A DNA stretch of 64,000 bases from Cunninghamella blakesleeana (taxonomy: Eukaryota; Mucoromycota; Mucoromycetes; Mucorales; Cunninghamellaceae), in the NCBI GenBank assembly GCA_017871115.1, contig JAFCIZ010000002.1, forward strand, positions 2,191,501-2,255,500, in the 5' to 3' direction. Numbering within the stretch: the stretch's first letter is position 1; the number at the start of each line of letters is the position of its first letter. This document shows, piece by piece, positions 1 to 12,652 of this stretch. The translations under genes and the position numbers were made by a program. The notes under the pieces were generated by a model, which saw only the letters and a list, made by a program, of their open reading frames with translations, was not told where the DNA came from and made no database searches.

Positions 1-1497
1 CGAGGTAAATAGCCATATATATTTCTTTATTTATAAAATAATAAACAAAATAAACTCTCATCCATTCAACCCACACATGAACTTATACTCCCTCCCTTTC
101 TCTTTCTTTCTCCCCATCCCCATCCATCTTTTTCCCCCTTAACTTGTTTTTTTTTTTTCACTTTCTTTTACTTCACATATATATAATAATACTAGAAAAA
201 TGCTCATTACATTATTGATTATAACTTGGGAGACGCAACCAATCCTTTACATCCAGACATTGTAGAAGCTATTCGTATTTTGTGGGAAGATGCTGTTATA
301 CCAAAACTATTAGATGAAGAAGGAAGTGAATTTTATTTTATGGATTCAGCACCATAGTAAGTTGTCAACCATTTATAACGGCTGCTTTTTTCTTTTTTAT
401 TTATAAATCAACTTATTTATTTATATTATTATAGTTTTTTTAACGAAATTCAAAGGTTAGGGCAACCTGATTATATACCAAGTGTACAAGATGTTTTACA
501 TGCTAGATCAAAAACGACAGGGATTACAGAAACGCGATTCACTATGGGTCAACTTAGTGTTCAGTAAATGAAATATATACATAAATTATCTTTATTTGTT
601 TAAATATTTTTATTAAAAAAAAAAATAGAATATGATATCCATTCAAAGATATTAATGAATATTATTTTTTAATTTTATTTATAGTATGTTTGATGTAGGA
701 GGACAACGATCAGAAAGAAAGAAATGGATTCATTGTTTTGAAGCTGTAACGTCTATTATATTCTGCGTTGCATTAAGTGAATACGATCAAGTCCTATTGG
801 AAGAATCAAGGCAAAATCGAATGATGGAAAGTTTAGTCTTATTTGAATCTGTTATTAATAGTCGATGGTTTTTAAGGACTTCAATTATATTATTCTTAAA
901 CAAAATTGACGTATTTAAAAGTAAATTAGCGAAAGTACCCCTAGAACGATATTTTCCTGATTATGGAGGTAATAATATAATATTTTTTTTTTTTTTTTTT
1001 TTCACATGTTATTTTATAACTCAATGATAATAACCTTAAAAAAATCTATATTAAATTCTTTTTTCATTTTTTTTTTTTTTTTTTCATTCCTATTATATAT
1101 ATATAGGTGGTCAAGATGCAAATAAAGCTGCTAAATATGTATTATGGAGGTTTAGTCAAACAAATCGTGCCAAACTTAACATATACCCTCAGTAAGTTAT
1201 AATACTAATATGTAGCAAGTATAAAATATAGATAAAATAGGAAATTATAATCGGATGGTTTTAAACTCAATTTCTTCCTTTTTTTTCTAAAAAATAGTGT
1301 AACCCAGGCAACCGATACATCTAATGTAATATTACTAATGATAATAATAATATATATAGATAAAGGGTACTATAATATAAATACATATATATTAACATAA
1401 CCAATTCTTATTATTATTATAGATACGACTTGTTTTTAAAGCAATCAAAGATACTATATTACAAAATGCATTAAAAGATTCTGGACTTGCAATATAA
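1..1497 (+). CDS. Heterotrimeric G-protein alpha subunit, 3' part (5' end outside window)
   Basis: GTP-binding alpha subunit that relays receptor signals at the plasma membrane. Exons: (bases 1-4 probably the tail of an earlier exon), 196-356, 435-563, 685-968, 1107-1191, 1298-1325, 1423-1497, giving about 253 residues of the C-terminal two thirds. Visible signatures are the arginine switch region ([11 protein letters not shown]), switch [14 protein letters not shown], the guanine-specificity motif FLNKID and the base-contact loop TQATDT, where most animal proteins have TCAT. The tail ends LKDSGLAI, with Ser where pertussis-toxin substrates have Cys, and one residue longer than the usual xCGLx ending. 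All junctions keep frame and restore the family sequence. The N-terminal myristoylation/P-loop exons lie upstream of the window. Family identity is certain; the subgroup is not assigned. Confidence 0.95.
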
Positions 1498-2212
1498 ATA
1501 TACACACCATTGTCATCAATTTCATCATCATCTTTTTTAATACTACCATTAATTCTTCACTCAACTTTTTAGTAGTTTCATTATTTACATCTTGTACATA
1601 GTAAAAAAAAATAAAGTAAGTAACGATATACTAATAACAAAAGTAAAAAAAAAATAATCTTAAATATATACTTGGTATTAATTTATTTCCATATTATTAT
1701 TATTATTATTTTATAGTCAAGGAAAACCACGAACTTTATAAAAAAATTTATAATTTAATATTACTATTTAATTTTAACACTTAATACACTAATACCTCTA
1801 AATACACTTTTTTGCTTTATATATATAAATATATATTGATCTATTACTTTACGTTACACACATTTGTGCATGAATAAAACCTTTTTTGTTAAAAAAAACC
1901 CATTAAACTTGCGGAATAATAATATTATTATCATTAAATATAATTAAAAAATTAAAAAATTAAAAAAAAAACATAGACATACGTATATATATATATATAT
2001 ATATAAATATATATGATAGATGTAAATAGTAATTTCAAGGAATCTTCTTTATAAAATTAAAAACAAGATTAATCAAATTAATAATAACAACTGGAATAAG
2101 AAATCGTTTGTTTTAAAATTATATATATAACTAACATAATACATTGTGTGTATGTTTTTATTTTACTTTATTATAATTATAAATAAATATTGAATAGATG
2201 AATAAAAAAAAT
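1498..2212. other. Convergent intergenic region (G-alpha 3' end / CINP 3' end)
   Basis: AT-rich 3' flanks of two converging genes. It holds AATAAA-like signals after the G-alpha stop (around 1610) and a short (AT)n tract near 1985-2004. I see no open frame, RNA gene or repeat family here. Confidence 0.6.
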
Positions 2213-3090
2213 CTATAATAATTCTATTTCACAAATATCCTCAAAATCTTTAATCAAATTATCATTCATTTTTGGTTGGTTTAACCATATTGATATAAAT
2301 GTTATTCCTTCTTCTTGACTAGATATATGTGTTGGTTTCTGTTCTAATAATGATTTTTTAGATATTAATTCTTCACTAAACATATCAACTATTTCTTGAA
2401 TCCTTTTTACTACGTAAAATTTAAAAATATAAATATAAATATAAATATAAAATTGTTTTTATTCCATATATACATTATCATCTTTAATCAACCCATAACC
2501 CACTATTTTTATATTATATAGTTTACCAAAAATTCCAATCGGACATGTTTTAAATAGTGGTGTTTGTAAATCAGGTAAAAGTTCACCCATACGCTTTTCA
2601 ATAATAACAATTTCGCGTGCATAATTAATCATTTTAACATGTTGTTTTGACTATATAAATAATATATTATTATTATTATTTGACCAATATATGCATTATC
2701 TTATCCTATTCATTTACAAATAATCTTACCATACGATCCAAAATAACAATTAATCTTTCATATTCATATTCTATTTTTTTATTCATTTTAGCGTAATACA
2801 TCTGAATAATGTTTGGAAACTCTTGTGTTAAAATAGGGTGCCAATAAGCTAATTCCTCGGAATATCTATTAGAAAAATGAGATAGTTTAATATATACATA
2901 TACAAATAAATATAAATTAAGCTTCCATATTGATCTCGTTTTAGTACTTTGATTGTATAATGTTGTTAATTAATCTGTTCATGATAGGAAACCCTTCGTC
3001 ATTTAATTCTTTCCATATATTTCTTGATCTTTTAAAATCCATTAATATTGTTTCAACACGTCTTTGTAAAGTTCCCAGGTGAGTCGACAT
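2213..3090 (-). CDS. CINP-like protein (cyclin-dependent kinase 2-interacting protein family)
   Basis: Four exons read on the minus strand: 3090-2948, 2865-2730, 2650-2527, 2409-2213; 199 residues. The translation begins MSTHLGTLQRRVETIL and has the two conserved CINP blocks: an N-terminal W-x-x-LND-x-GF segment (residues about 25-35) and a C-terminal block in which PLFKTCP is followed by a helix and then FISIWLNQP. Between them is a predicted coiled-coil/helical stretch. Human CINP binds CDK2 and ATRIP in genome maintenance and is also part of a AAA-ATPase complex in ribosome maturation; a fungal role is inferred only. No introns break frame. It is divergent from the UNC-45 gene with 197 bp between starts, so the promoter is probably shared. 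Recognised from remembered family blocks, so moderately sure. Confidence 0.75.
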
Positions 3091-3287
3091 CAGTTATTTT
3101 TATTTATTTTATTCTATTTTTTTTTAAAAAAAAAGGGAAGAAAAAAAAATATTTAAGTTACTAAAAAAAATTAATTGTGGAGGCGGAATTTAAATTTATT
3201 TGAATAATTTTATTTGGGATATATTTCTTACCCCTCTTTTATTTTTATTTTTTATTTTTTTAAAAAAAAATCATAGAAGTTTATTTT

Positions 3288-5742
3288 ATGATGGATGAAT
3301 TGAAATCTGAATTAAATAATATAACTAATGGTATTAAATTAATATAAAAGTAAAAATATATTTAAAAGCATACAAATCTATTATTTTAATATATATTAAT
3401 GCCATTTATATTTATGTTTTCTTTATTTCATTTTATTATCCTCAGAGTTATCAAAGCAAAGTTCAGAAAATAACCCAGAAATCGTGTCAACTTTAATCAA
3501 ACGGGCTAAACTATATCAAAAACTTGGGCAGCTAAATGAAGCAAAAAATGATTTACAAGCAGTTTTACAACGTGAACCTAATAATAGTGAAGCTATTGAT
3601 ACCCTACAACAATTAATGAAAACAGGTTCATCATCATCCATAGCAACAGCAGAACCTAATAAAGATGGAAATAACACAGTTACTGAAGATTTAGAAGTAA
3701 AACGATTACGTGAATATCTTTCAACTACATTAGCTGATCCTTCTGATACCAAAAAAATTAAAGCATTTGTATCTTCGCCTGATTTTATTAAAGTTTTGAC
3801 AGCCTGTGGCAGCCCACCTTCTCCAGATAATGCAATAACACCCAATTTACGCGCTGTCTCTTTTATGATATTAACCAAACTATTCAATCCTGGTCAAGAT
3901 TATTTAGAAAATAAAGATAAAAATGTTAATCAATCTACCTATCCACTTACGTTTATTATTGAGCAATGTGCTGCCTGTTTTAGTCACTGTCTTGGCACTG
4001 GGAAAAATGCTGATAAATTATTAGCATATCGTACACTCTATGCTCTATTCCAAACAAATATTACCGTAGGTGCAGCTATTTTATGTCAAGAAGGAATTGT
4101 AGAAGATATGATGGATGTAATTGATTTTGAAATAATGGATGTACAATTAGCCATCATGGATGTATTATCAGTTGGTTCTTCAGATACCTCTTGTAGAAAA
4201 CTGATCATTAAACATGCTAGTGGTTGGTTAGCGAAAACTGCAGCTTCAAAGGATGAAAAAAAGGTTCAAATCAAAGCTATTGCTGCTACCACTTTAACTA
4301 AACTTCATGGTCAAATCTCCATGCAATCAAATAGTAACCAGCAACAAAGCGAAGAAGATCAATTAGATAGTTCTTTAGAAAATGCAATGAAAGGTGTGAA
4401 CTTGAATAATGATAATCTTGTAGATAATTTTAAAAAAATAATCACATCTCAATCGACAATAAATATGTCAATGGTGATGAATGCAATAGAGGGTTTAGCT
4501 TACTCCTCTATGGATCCTGGTGTGAAAGAAAGTATAGCCAATGATAGCCCCTTTTTAAAATCCTTAATGGCTTTAACCATTCATGAAGCAAGTAAACAAA
4601 GTAATCCATTATTATTTGGTATTGGTACTATTTTTTTAAATGTGACCATGTATCGACCTGTACTTAGTGAACAACAAAAACAAATGAAAAAATTACGTGA
4701 TTTAGCCAATGCAAAAAAAACAACAAATAATAATAATAATAGTAATAAGAATGAAGAAGATGTACGCGAACAAGATAAAGCTGTGGATCAACGAGTACAA
4801 AAATTAGTAGATAGTGGATGTTCTATGGCATTATTGGTTTTATCAAAAAATAACAGTCTTAACATAAGAACCGTAGCAGCGCAAACGTATTTAAATTTAG
4901 TTACACCTCAAACAACTCGTGGTAAACTTTTACAGCAAGGCATTGTGAAAGGTTTATTACCCTTAGCAGTCACCAGTAAAGGAATGGAAGAAGAAAAAGA
5001 AAGAGGAGAAGGGTACCGTGTCGTTGCTGCCCAAGCTTTAGCCAAACTTGCCATTACTACTAATCCAAGTTTAGCTTTTACACCTGAGCAGTCCTTGGAT
5101 TTAGTAAAACCGTTTTTAAATTTATGTAAAGAAGAAAGTCAATTACGGCAATTTGAAGGATTAATGGCTCTCACAAATATGGCATCCATGAATGACTACA
5201 TCAGAGATAAAATTGATAAAGAAGATGGTATGTCTCTTTTTGAAAATTTACAACTATCTTCCAATGATATGGTCCAACGAGCAGCTACAGAAATGGTATG
5301 TAATATGACATTTTGTGAAAGTGTATTTGACCGTTACACCGATGTTAATAAACCCGGGGCACAGAATAAGATTCGTCTATTAATGATATTGTCAGACCAT
5401 GAAGATGTAGCAACAAGAAAGGCCGCCTCAGGGGCTTTAGCTATCTTGGGAAATCATCCTGGTGCGTGTACTATGATGAAAAATGTGGATAAAGGATATG
5501 AAAGAATATCAAGATTATTGAATCATGATGAAAATATTGAAGTCCAGCATCGTGGGATTGAAATTATAAGATGTATGGTAAATCATTTAGGTAAAGAAGT
5601 AGTTGTACCTTTTGTTGAGTTAGGTAGTGTAGATAAAAAATTAGTAGAAATTGTAAAAAATTGTCAAGTCAATGCGGTAAGAGGTGCTGCCATGGAAGTA
5701 TTGAAACTTTTGGTTAATAATGGTGTACAGCTGAAAGCATAG
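3288..5742 (+). CDS. UNC-45/CRO1/She4-type myosin chaperone (UCS domain)
   Basis: Two exons: 3288-3330 and 3446-5742; 779 residues. The first exon supplies MMDELKSELNNITNE and restores an ATG; the second exon alone would begin only at a GTG. Residues about 25-65 form a single TPR-like helix pair (LIKRAKLYQKLGQLNEAKNDLQAVLQ). The rest is an all-helical armadillo-like array typical of the central and UCS domains that fold and hold myosin heads. An Asn-rich, charged loop (about residues 425-445) interrupts the array. Animal UNC-45 has three TPRs for Hsp90 binding and yeast She4 has essentially none, so this protein looks intermediate. It should act in the cytosol on class II/V myosins during polarised growth. 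Identity confident; the exact start (first or second ATG) is open. Confidence 0.88.
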
Positions 5743-5810
5743 TTTTGTTTTATATTATGTTATTAGTATATATCATGATATAAAAGGATACATTCAAAAG
5801 TACTTGATTC

Positions 5811-5842
<32 letters not shown>

Positions 5843-7703
5843 TGTAGGTCAATGTGTATATATCTAGAATTAATACTCTAAAAAGTCTATACATTTTCTT
5901 CAAAATTATTTGATTTAATATTTGTAAATGCTCATAAACTCATCATTATTTATTAATCTATATACATATGCTTTTAATAAATATTTTTTGAGTTAATAAC
6001 GAAATAATAAAAATTATTTATTTTTTTAATTATTAATATTTTTCATAAGATATCACTATTTTTACATAAAATAATCATAAATATAATAACTGAAATAATA
6101 TGATATGGAATTACCATACACACATTACAAGATATATTGGAATCCATAAAAGGAAACTCAATGTATAATTAATTTTTTCTGATTCATCTTTTAAATAGTA
6201 AGTTAAACAAAGGAATAAAAATAAAGACGTGAAAAAAATAAAAATGTGGGACACTGTTTAATTTTTTTTCCAAGCTAGTTATATTTTTATACATACTGAA
6301 GATTACTTCTTTTATAGTAAATACTATTATTAACATTTAATATATAAATCTGTGTGTGTATGTTGCAGTATTATAATACAATTTGTATACATTTCTTTTT
6401 TTCTTTTGTTTGAACTAATAAAATAGATTTAATTGGTGTTATATCAATTAGTTTATATTACCTTTTATAATTACTGGAGCTAGCCTTTGGCTGTTTATTT
6501 CAATTCAAGATGGCTGCCACTTACTCTTTTTTATAGTTATTTACTACCTTGTCATATAGAACATGATGTCCGGTCTTTGGGCAAATTCCATACCATAACT
6601 GATTATTTTATAATTGATTTTATAAAGACGCAACATGATTTAGCAGTGCTATATTCTATCATGCAAGTGGATTTTATATTGTTATTATTATTTTATCTCT
6701 ACCATAGGTTGTCACTTTATTGATGATTTAAAAAGGTGTATTAGAATCTAAACACCAATTTTTTTGGTTTTCTATTAAATAAGTTTTATTATCTTTTCTT
6801 ATTTTAAAAATAATTAATAATTGTACATTTTTTATTTTTCTATATTTCTTACCGACATGATATGAAAAAACGAAAAAAAGTAAATAAAAAATCAAAGGAC
6901 AATGTGTGTATATATAAAAATAATTACTTTGAAAAAGAAAATTAAAATTTATACGTTATAATAAATCGAAACATCGTTTTACTCGTTCTATTTCTATCTC
7001 TTTTCCTCTATTTTTTTATTATATTGTAGCGTATGAATTTCCTTTTATGTATATATTTTAAAGAGAAAGACAATGAATGAATGATATTATTGGGATAATC
7101 ATCGTTTAAAACTCAGTGTTAGTGGTGGCTGGGCCAACCAATTTTTATTTTTTTTTTCAAATTATTTAATCGTCGCAGTTTTTTTTCTTTTCCTTTCTTT
7201 TCCCTCTCTCTTTTTTTATATATATCCCTTTTTATTGATTATTCATTTTAATCATCCATTTTATTTAGTTAATTATTTCAAATTATATATATTTATATAT
7301 ATATATATTATTTTTTTATTCGTATATACCTAAATAATTGACTCATTCCTCCTTTTCCCCTTATATATTATATATATATATATATTCATTTAGCAAAAAA
7401 AAAGTTGACCGCGTAATTATATTCTTTTATATATATTCATCCAACCCTATTATGTGTAGGTCAATTTTACTGTTTTAATTACTATTTTTTATTTGTTAAA
7501 CTTTTTTTTACATATCGTAATTCAATTTTGTATAATACTACTGCACTTTTAAATTTTTTATTATCCATTTTACTTCCCTATATTTCATAGACTGTATAAA
7601 AAACACATTTATATTTTTATTATTATTTCTTATTTTTTTTTTTCTTTTTAATATACTTTACTATACATATTAAAGATATTTCCTTATTTTATTCATAACT
7701 ATA
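5743..7703. other. Long intergenic region with a dispersed-repeat copy
   Basis: Nearly 2 kb of AT-rich DNA between UNC-45 and the deubiquitinase gene. It has an (AT)n tract at 5818-5842, a copy of a 20-bp dispersed repeat at 6141-6160, and a somewhat less AT-biased stretch near 6475-6690 that I could not connect to any protein. The last 600 bases are pyrimidine-rich and probably the promoter and 5' leader of the next gene. Confidence 0.5.
6141..6160 (+). repeat. Dispersed repeat copy A (20 bp exact core)
   Basis: AATCCATAAAAGGAAACTCA occurs here and identically at 60831-60850. Downstream about 50 bases there is further weak similarity: CATCTTTTAAATAGTAAGTTAAAC here versus CATCTTTTAATTAGTAGCTTAAAT there. 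Probably a decayed element or a conserved non-coding site. Confidence 0.6.
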
Positions 7704-10463
7704 ATGCCATCAGAAAAGGTAATGATATATTAGCAATATATGTCAACAATAATGTTAAATCTATACATTTATTAATGTACAAAAGTATATTCTAATAAAC
7801 ATACCTCCCTTCCCTACCCCTTTTCAATATTTATATTTATACTTGATAGACACTTGAACCAGTACAATTTTGTCCAACAGTAATTTGTTTTGGCGATATC
7901 ACTCGGGACGAAATAAACGGCGTATTAAAAGAAGCTGGTATATCACTAATCCCACCAAGTAAAGTAAGTAACACCGAGAATAGATACACACAGATACACA
8001 CACATATATACATATATTTTCATATATAAATAACAACAGAATATACAACTAGTTATATAAAAAAAATTAAAAAGGAATATGGAAAAGGCAGAAAGTACTA
8101 AATAGAAATATATTTATTTATTTTATATATAAAATAAAAAGACGCCTTTTGCAACCGGTATAAGACGACGACGACGAAGAAAGTCTAAAAGTAAAGTCAT
8201 TAATAAAACATCAGCAACAAATAGTATCAATATCGATAACAATACAACAGCAGATATTTCACCTTCATTACCGTCAGATAAAACACAAAGTATTAAAAGA
8301 AAGCAAACTACTTCAGAAACTTCAAATACAACAAATCAAACATCATCATCATCATCTACTACTACTACTACTACTGTACAATCATCATCAGGTACAGCAT
8401 CCACCACTAAAACTATTACTACAGCACCAACGCCAACAACACCAACGGCAACTCCAGCAACTCCATCATCACTTGCTACTCCACCACTACAACAACAATC
8501 ACCTGCCAAACCAAAGCCTAGTAGTTGGGCAGCATTAGTTCAAACTAATACTAGTAAGGTTAAACCTACTTCACCCAATACTATTCCTCAACAAACTCGT
8601 ACAGTACCTACTGGAAATCAACCTGTTTCTGTAACTCCTTTAAAGAAGTTTACTGGTATTGCAGGTATTTTTAATTAAAATAGAAATGAAATATTAATAC
8701 ATAAAAAAAAGAGAAAGAAAAAATAATTAAAGAGATATAATGTAAAAATTTATATTTATATACTTATTTCTTTTATTTTTATTTTTATATCTAATAGATA
8801 TTATTAATCAATATGAACCAACTACTAAAACACCACTTTTGGAGCCTCGTGGCTTGATCAATAATGTGAATACTTGTTTTATGAATGTTGTAAGTTTAAT
8901 TCAAATAAAATATATAATAGTAATAATAAATAGTTTATATTCGTAATATAGTTTATTTTTTTTTAATTTTTATTATTATTATTATTTTTATAGATTCTTC
9001 AACCTCTTTCACATTGTCCACCTTTTTATAATTTAATTAAAACTATTGGTCAACATGTTGTTCATAATTTTAAAAGTCAAACACCACTTTTGGATTCTTT
9101 GTAAGTATTATTTATTATTATTATTGTTTTAAAAAAAAGGATTATTAATATAAAATAAAGTTAATTAACAATATATACATATATATATATATATATATAT
9201 GTATATGTACTTATTCTACATATAGAATTGAATTCATTAATGAGTATCGTATACAAGGAAATGGTATTGAAGCTCTCGAACCTTTTGTACCTGAGTATGT
9301 TTACGATGCACTTCGAGGTCAGAAACGTTTCGATTCTTTAAAGGTATAGTATATAAATATAAAGGTTTTTTTTTTGTTATAATATCTATCTATGTGTTTA
9401 TTTAGCTGTCATATTTTTTCTGTTACTGTTTTATTGATTTATTTAAAAATAGGGACGACAAGAAGACGCTGAAGAATTTTTATGTTTCTTATTGGGCGGT
9501 TTACATGAAGAAATGGTTAGTGTTGTGAAGGAACAAATGGAAAAACATGAAGCTGAAGAAAGAAAACGGTTACAAGTTAATGGAAACAACCAAAATGGAT
9601 GGATGGAAGTAGGACCAAAAAATAAAACTGCTACTTTAAGAACGGTAAATAAAAATAACTATAATTTTTTTGTTTTTTTGTTTTTTTGTTTTAAATATAA
9701 TGATGACGACGATATTTATATATATATATATATATTTATTATACAATTATATATTTAGACTGGATTTGACGATTCACCTATTAAAAAAATCTTTGGAGGT
9801 ACTGGTCGATCTGTACTTCGTTGCCCTGGGGCTAAAGATTCTGTTACAATTGAACCTTATCAATCCTTACCATTAGATATTCAACCAGAAAGTGTCTATT
9901 CCATTGAAGATGCTATTCGTAATATGACTTTACCTGAAACCATGCATGATTATATGTCTCCCTCTGGTGAACGTGTTGATGCAACCAAACAAATATATTT
10001 AGAAAATCTTCCTCCTGTTTTAATATTGCATGTAAAACGATTTGTTTTTGATAATGTTGGTGGTGTACAAAAACTTCGTAAACAAGTTACTTATTCATCA
10101 AAAATGACTATACAACCAGGTAATTTTTTTTAAATATATAAAAGTTAAATATAATATAAGGCATCATTATAAATTATTTAAATTATTTACAAATGCTTTC
10201 TGTTTTTCTTAATAGATTGGATGGCACGTTCTTCATCACCTGTTACTTATCAACTCTTTGGTGTTGTCTATCATCATGGTACTTCCGCTGGTGGCGGCCA
10301 TTATACATGCGATATTAAAAGACAAAATGGTGAATGGCTTCATATTGATGATACAAATATTGTTCCAGTCAAAGAAGAAGACGTCTTAGTAACTGAACAA
10401 AATACCCGAACAAATGAACCAACTGATCAAAATGCATATATATTATTTTATATGAAGTGTTAA
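7704..10463 (+). CDS. Ubiquitin carboxyl-terminal hydrolase, USP10/Ubp3 type
   Basis: Cysteine protease that removes ubiquitin. Nine exons: 7704-7718, 7850-7963, 8142-8664, 8798-8889, 8994-9100, 9226-9343, 9453-9644, 9759-10119, 10216-10463; 589 residues. After a short conserved-looking N-terminus come a basic run (RRRRRRKSKSK) and a long Ser/Thr/Pro/Gln-rich disordered region (about residues 60-210). The USP core follows: Cys box NVNTCFMNVILQPL, QQ/QD box GRQEDAEEFL, FGGTGRSVLRCPG, YLENLPPVLILHVKRF, and the His box GGGHYTCDI with WLHIDDTNI. The YHHG and PPVL.LH.KRF blocks match USP10/Ubp3, which in yeast works with Bre5 on secretion, ribophagy and RNA granules. Introns fall inside the catalytic domain, and all junctions keep frame. 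Subfamily likely, substrate unknown. Confidence 0.92.
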
Positions 10464-10976
10464 TTGCTCTCTTTTTATTTTTTTTATTTTTTTTATTATA
10501 CTCTTAATGACATACACAAAAGCAAAACAAAAAAAAATTAGTAGTAATAGTAATGATGATATGAACAAAAAAAATATACAACAAAAACATAATATAATAT
10601 AACTAAAATAATAAAAATAAAAAAAAAAACAATATAAAATCGTAATTTATTATAATTTATGCCAATCAAATGCATAAAGAGTATCCTATATGAAATCTAA
10701 TTTATTGAATGTCTATTGATTTTTTTTTAAAAAAAAAAAATTGATACAACCATGAGGTTCATTTATTGAAATTAATTTTTTTCTAATAAAAGAAATAAAA
10801 TCGGCTACATACGTAAAAGACGGTCTAATTAAACGTGTATAGATCAAAAAAGAGAGGGTAGAATAATAATAAAAGTAATAATAAAAAAGGTGATCGAATA
10901 TAATAATTATATGAGAAGAGAATGATGGAAATATATATATATATAAAAAGGAAAGAAAAGAAAGAGGGTGATACCT
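10464..10976. other. Convergent 3'-3' intergenic region
   Basis: The 3' flanks of the deubiquitinase and COX5 genes. Contains T-tract/A-tract stretches (10719-10741) and AATAAA-like motifs on both strands, as expected for facing polyadenylation sites. Nothing else seen. Confidence 0.6.
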
Positions 10977-11474
10977 TTAATTAGATACATAACCAGTACC
11001 CTTGTAACCTTCTGAAGAAATACCAGAAATAGGATTGGAGTTTTGGCTCTTAAGGTATTCGTTGGTAGCTTCTTGCCATTCTTTAGTAAGTGTACGAGGA
11101 GTTTCTTTACCTAAATAATAATAAATAAATAATAGAGATATATATTAGTTATTATTATTGTAAAAATAAAAATCGTACGTTATTTTTTAAAAATAAAATA
11201 AAGTAATTTACCACCAGAACGGATTAAAGCGAAAAGTCCACCAGAAACAGCAAGAACACCAGCAACACCACCAAGAACCTTGGCAGTATGACCAGGACCA
11301 GTGATGGGTTCACGAGGACCGTGAGGACCGAAAGCAATGTAATCTATAATAAAAACAAAATAATATATTATAAATATGTTTGTTTAAATTTATCCATTTG
11401 AATAATGAAATAATCCATTTGTATCTATATTTTCCCCTTTTGTTTTTATATGCTTTTATAATCGTTTCTATTAA

Positions 11475-11513
<39 letters not shown>

Positions 11514-11741
11514 GTAATAATAATGAAGAAAAAACTTACAGGAAGCCTTCTTTTCATCAACAGAAAGAGCTTTCCAGTCAGCCTTTTGAGCTTCTTCAAG
11601 TTGTTTAGCAATGGTGTTTTGTTCAGCAGTGGATAAAGTCTTCCAGCGAGCTTCTAAATTTTGAACGGCAACAGTGGAAGCATTACGACGGCTGACAGTA
11701 CGAGCAGCTTGTTGTTGAATACGAGCAGTAGAACGGAACAT
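10977..11741 (-). CDS. Cytochrome c oxidase subunit 5/IV, mitochondrial precursor
   Basis: Nuclear-encoded subunit of respiratory complex IV in the inner mitochondrial membrane. Exons 11741-11540, 11343-11212, 11110-10977; 155 residues. Residues 1-22 are a presequence (MFRSTARIQQQAARTVSRRN, Arg/Ser/Ala-rich, no acids). The matrix region carries the family pattern LEARWKTLSTAEQNTIAKQL and DWKALSVDEKKASYYIAFGPHG. One transmembrane helix (HTAKVLGGVAGVLAVSGGLF) follows, then a short intermembrane-space tail. It matches fungal Cox5 and mammalian COX4. The exon 1 donor is inside the SYY codon region and restores TAT TAC. An AGTGGCTTGG motif lies 183 bp upstream. Whether a paralogue for hypoxia (Cox5b-like) exists elsewhere cannot be told. 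Confidence 0.95.
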
Positions 11742-12652
11742 GGCTTTTTTTTAAATTAAAAAAAGAGAGGGGAGTAAAAAGATGAAGGGAAGAAAAAAAT
11801 GAGAAAAAGAAAACAAGAACAAAAGATGCGCGAGGTCAAAAAATTCAAATAAAAAAATTGGAAGACAAAAAAATCTCCTCCCTGCAAAAATAAACAATAC
11901 GTTTTGTAGGGTGAACCAATCTTAGTGGCTTGGCCATATGCCCTCATTTATTTTTTAAATACCGCTGAGGTTTTCTAATTTTTTATCAATATATATAATT
12001 TTAATTTTTTTATTTTGTATTTTTATTCTTTTTTCTCTTTTTTTCTTTCCCTTTCCTATCTATTTTTTTTTAACACTACAAAATCATGTTCCTTTCATTC
12101 CATTAATACTTCATTACTATTCGCTAGATTCAAACACACTAATTATAATATAATAGTACTTTACCTTTCAAAGTAATTGATTCTTTTACCTTTCCTTTTT
12201 ACCTAGGTTTTTTTAATACAGCTTTTTTATTTTTTATTTTTTATTATATATTTATTATATACTGTACATAACAAAGTAACTTTATTATTATTTTTTTTTT
12301 TTAAAAAAATAAGAACGCCTTTTTAAATCTTCCTCCTTTTTGAACTTCATTTCTCGTTTACTTTTTTATTTATTTATATACTTTAATCATTTTATTCTTA
12401 CAACTTTTTTATTAGACATCTCATCTATTTTATATAATCTTTTATACTCTTCTATTATCTGCACACACACACATACGCACACTTATATATTCACACACAG
12501 ATACACAAAATCGAACACAAAAAAAAATAAAAAAAAAAAGCAACTTAAAACCTACTTTCATATTCACACTCTATTTATATTATATTATTCAACTTTAAAT
12601 ACGCACACCAATTTATATATATAACACTATTGTTACACAGTATAATCTTAAA
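11742..12652. other. Divergent promoter region, COX5 / Asn-Ser-rich protein
   Basis: About 0.9 kb between two divergent genes. Near COX5 are AGTGGCTTGG (11924-11933) and AAATACCG (11957-11964). Toward the plus-strand gene are pyrimidine tracts, a T-run/A-run dyad at 12291-12308 and a CA-rich stretch around 12461-12500. No convincing coding frame. Confidence 0.55.
11924..11933 (-). promoter_or_regulatory. Candidate promoter motif AGTGGCTTGG upstream of COX5
   Basis: The plus strand reads AGTGGCTTGG (sense of the gene CCAAGCCACT), 183 bp before the COX5 ATG. The same core is found upstream of uL13 and threonyl-tRNA synthetase, and one base off upstream of the SYLF-SH3 gene. Function is inferred from recurrence only. 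Confidence 0.4.

Noticed and set aside
3516..3887. 123-codon antisense frame under UNC-45
   Set aside because: Mirror of a real coding exon on the other strand; no independent features.
6487..6723. Open frame of 78 codons in a less AT-biased intergenic block
   Set aside because: No recognisable protein pattern, no splice partners that extend it; composition fits random AT-rich sequence.
12340..12624. 94-codon frame upstream of the Asn/Ser-rich gene
   Set aside because: Lies in a pyrimidine-, CA- and A-rich leader; translation is low complexity with no homology.
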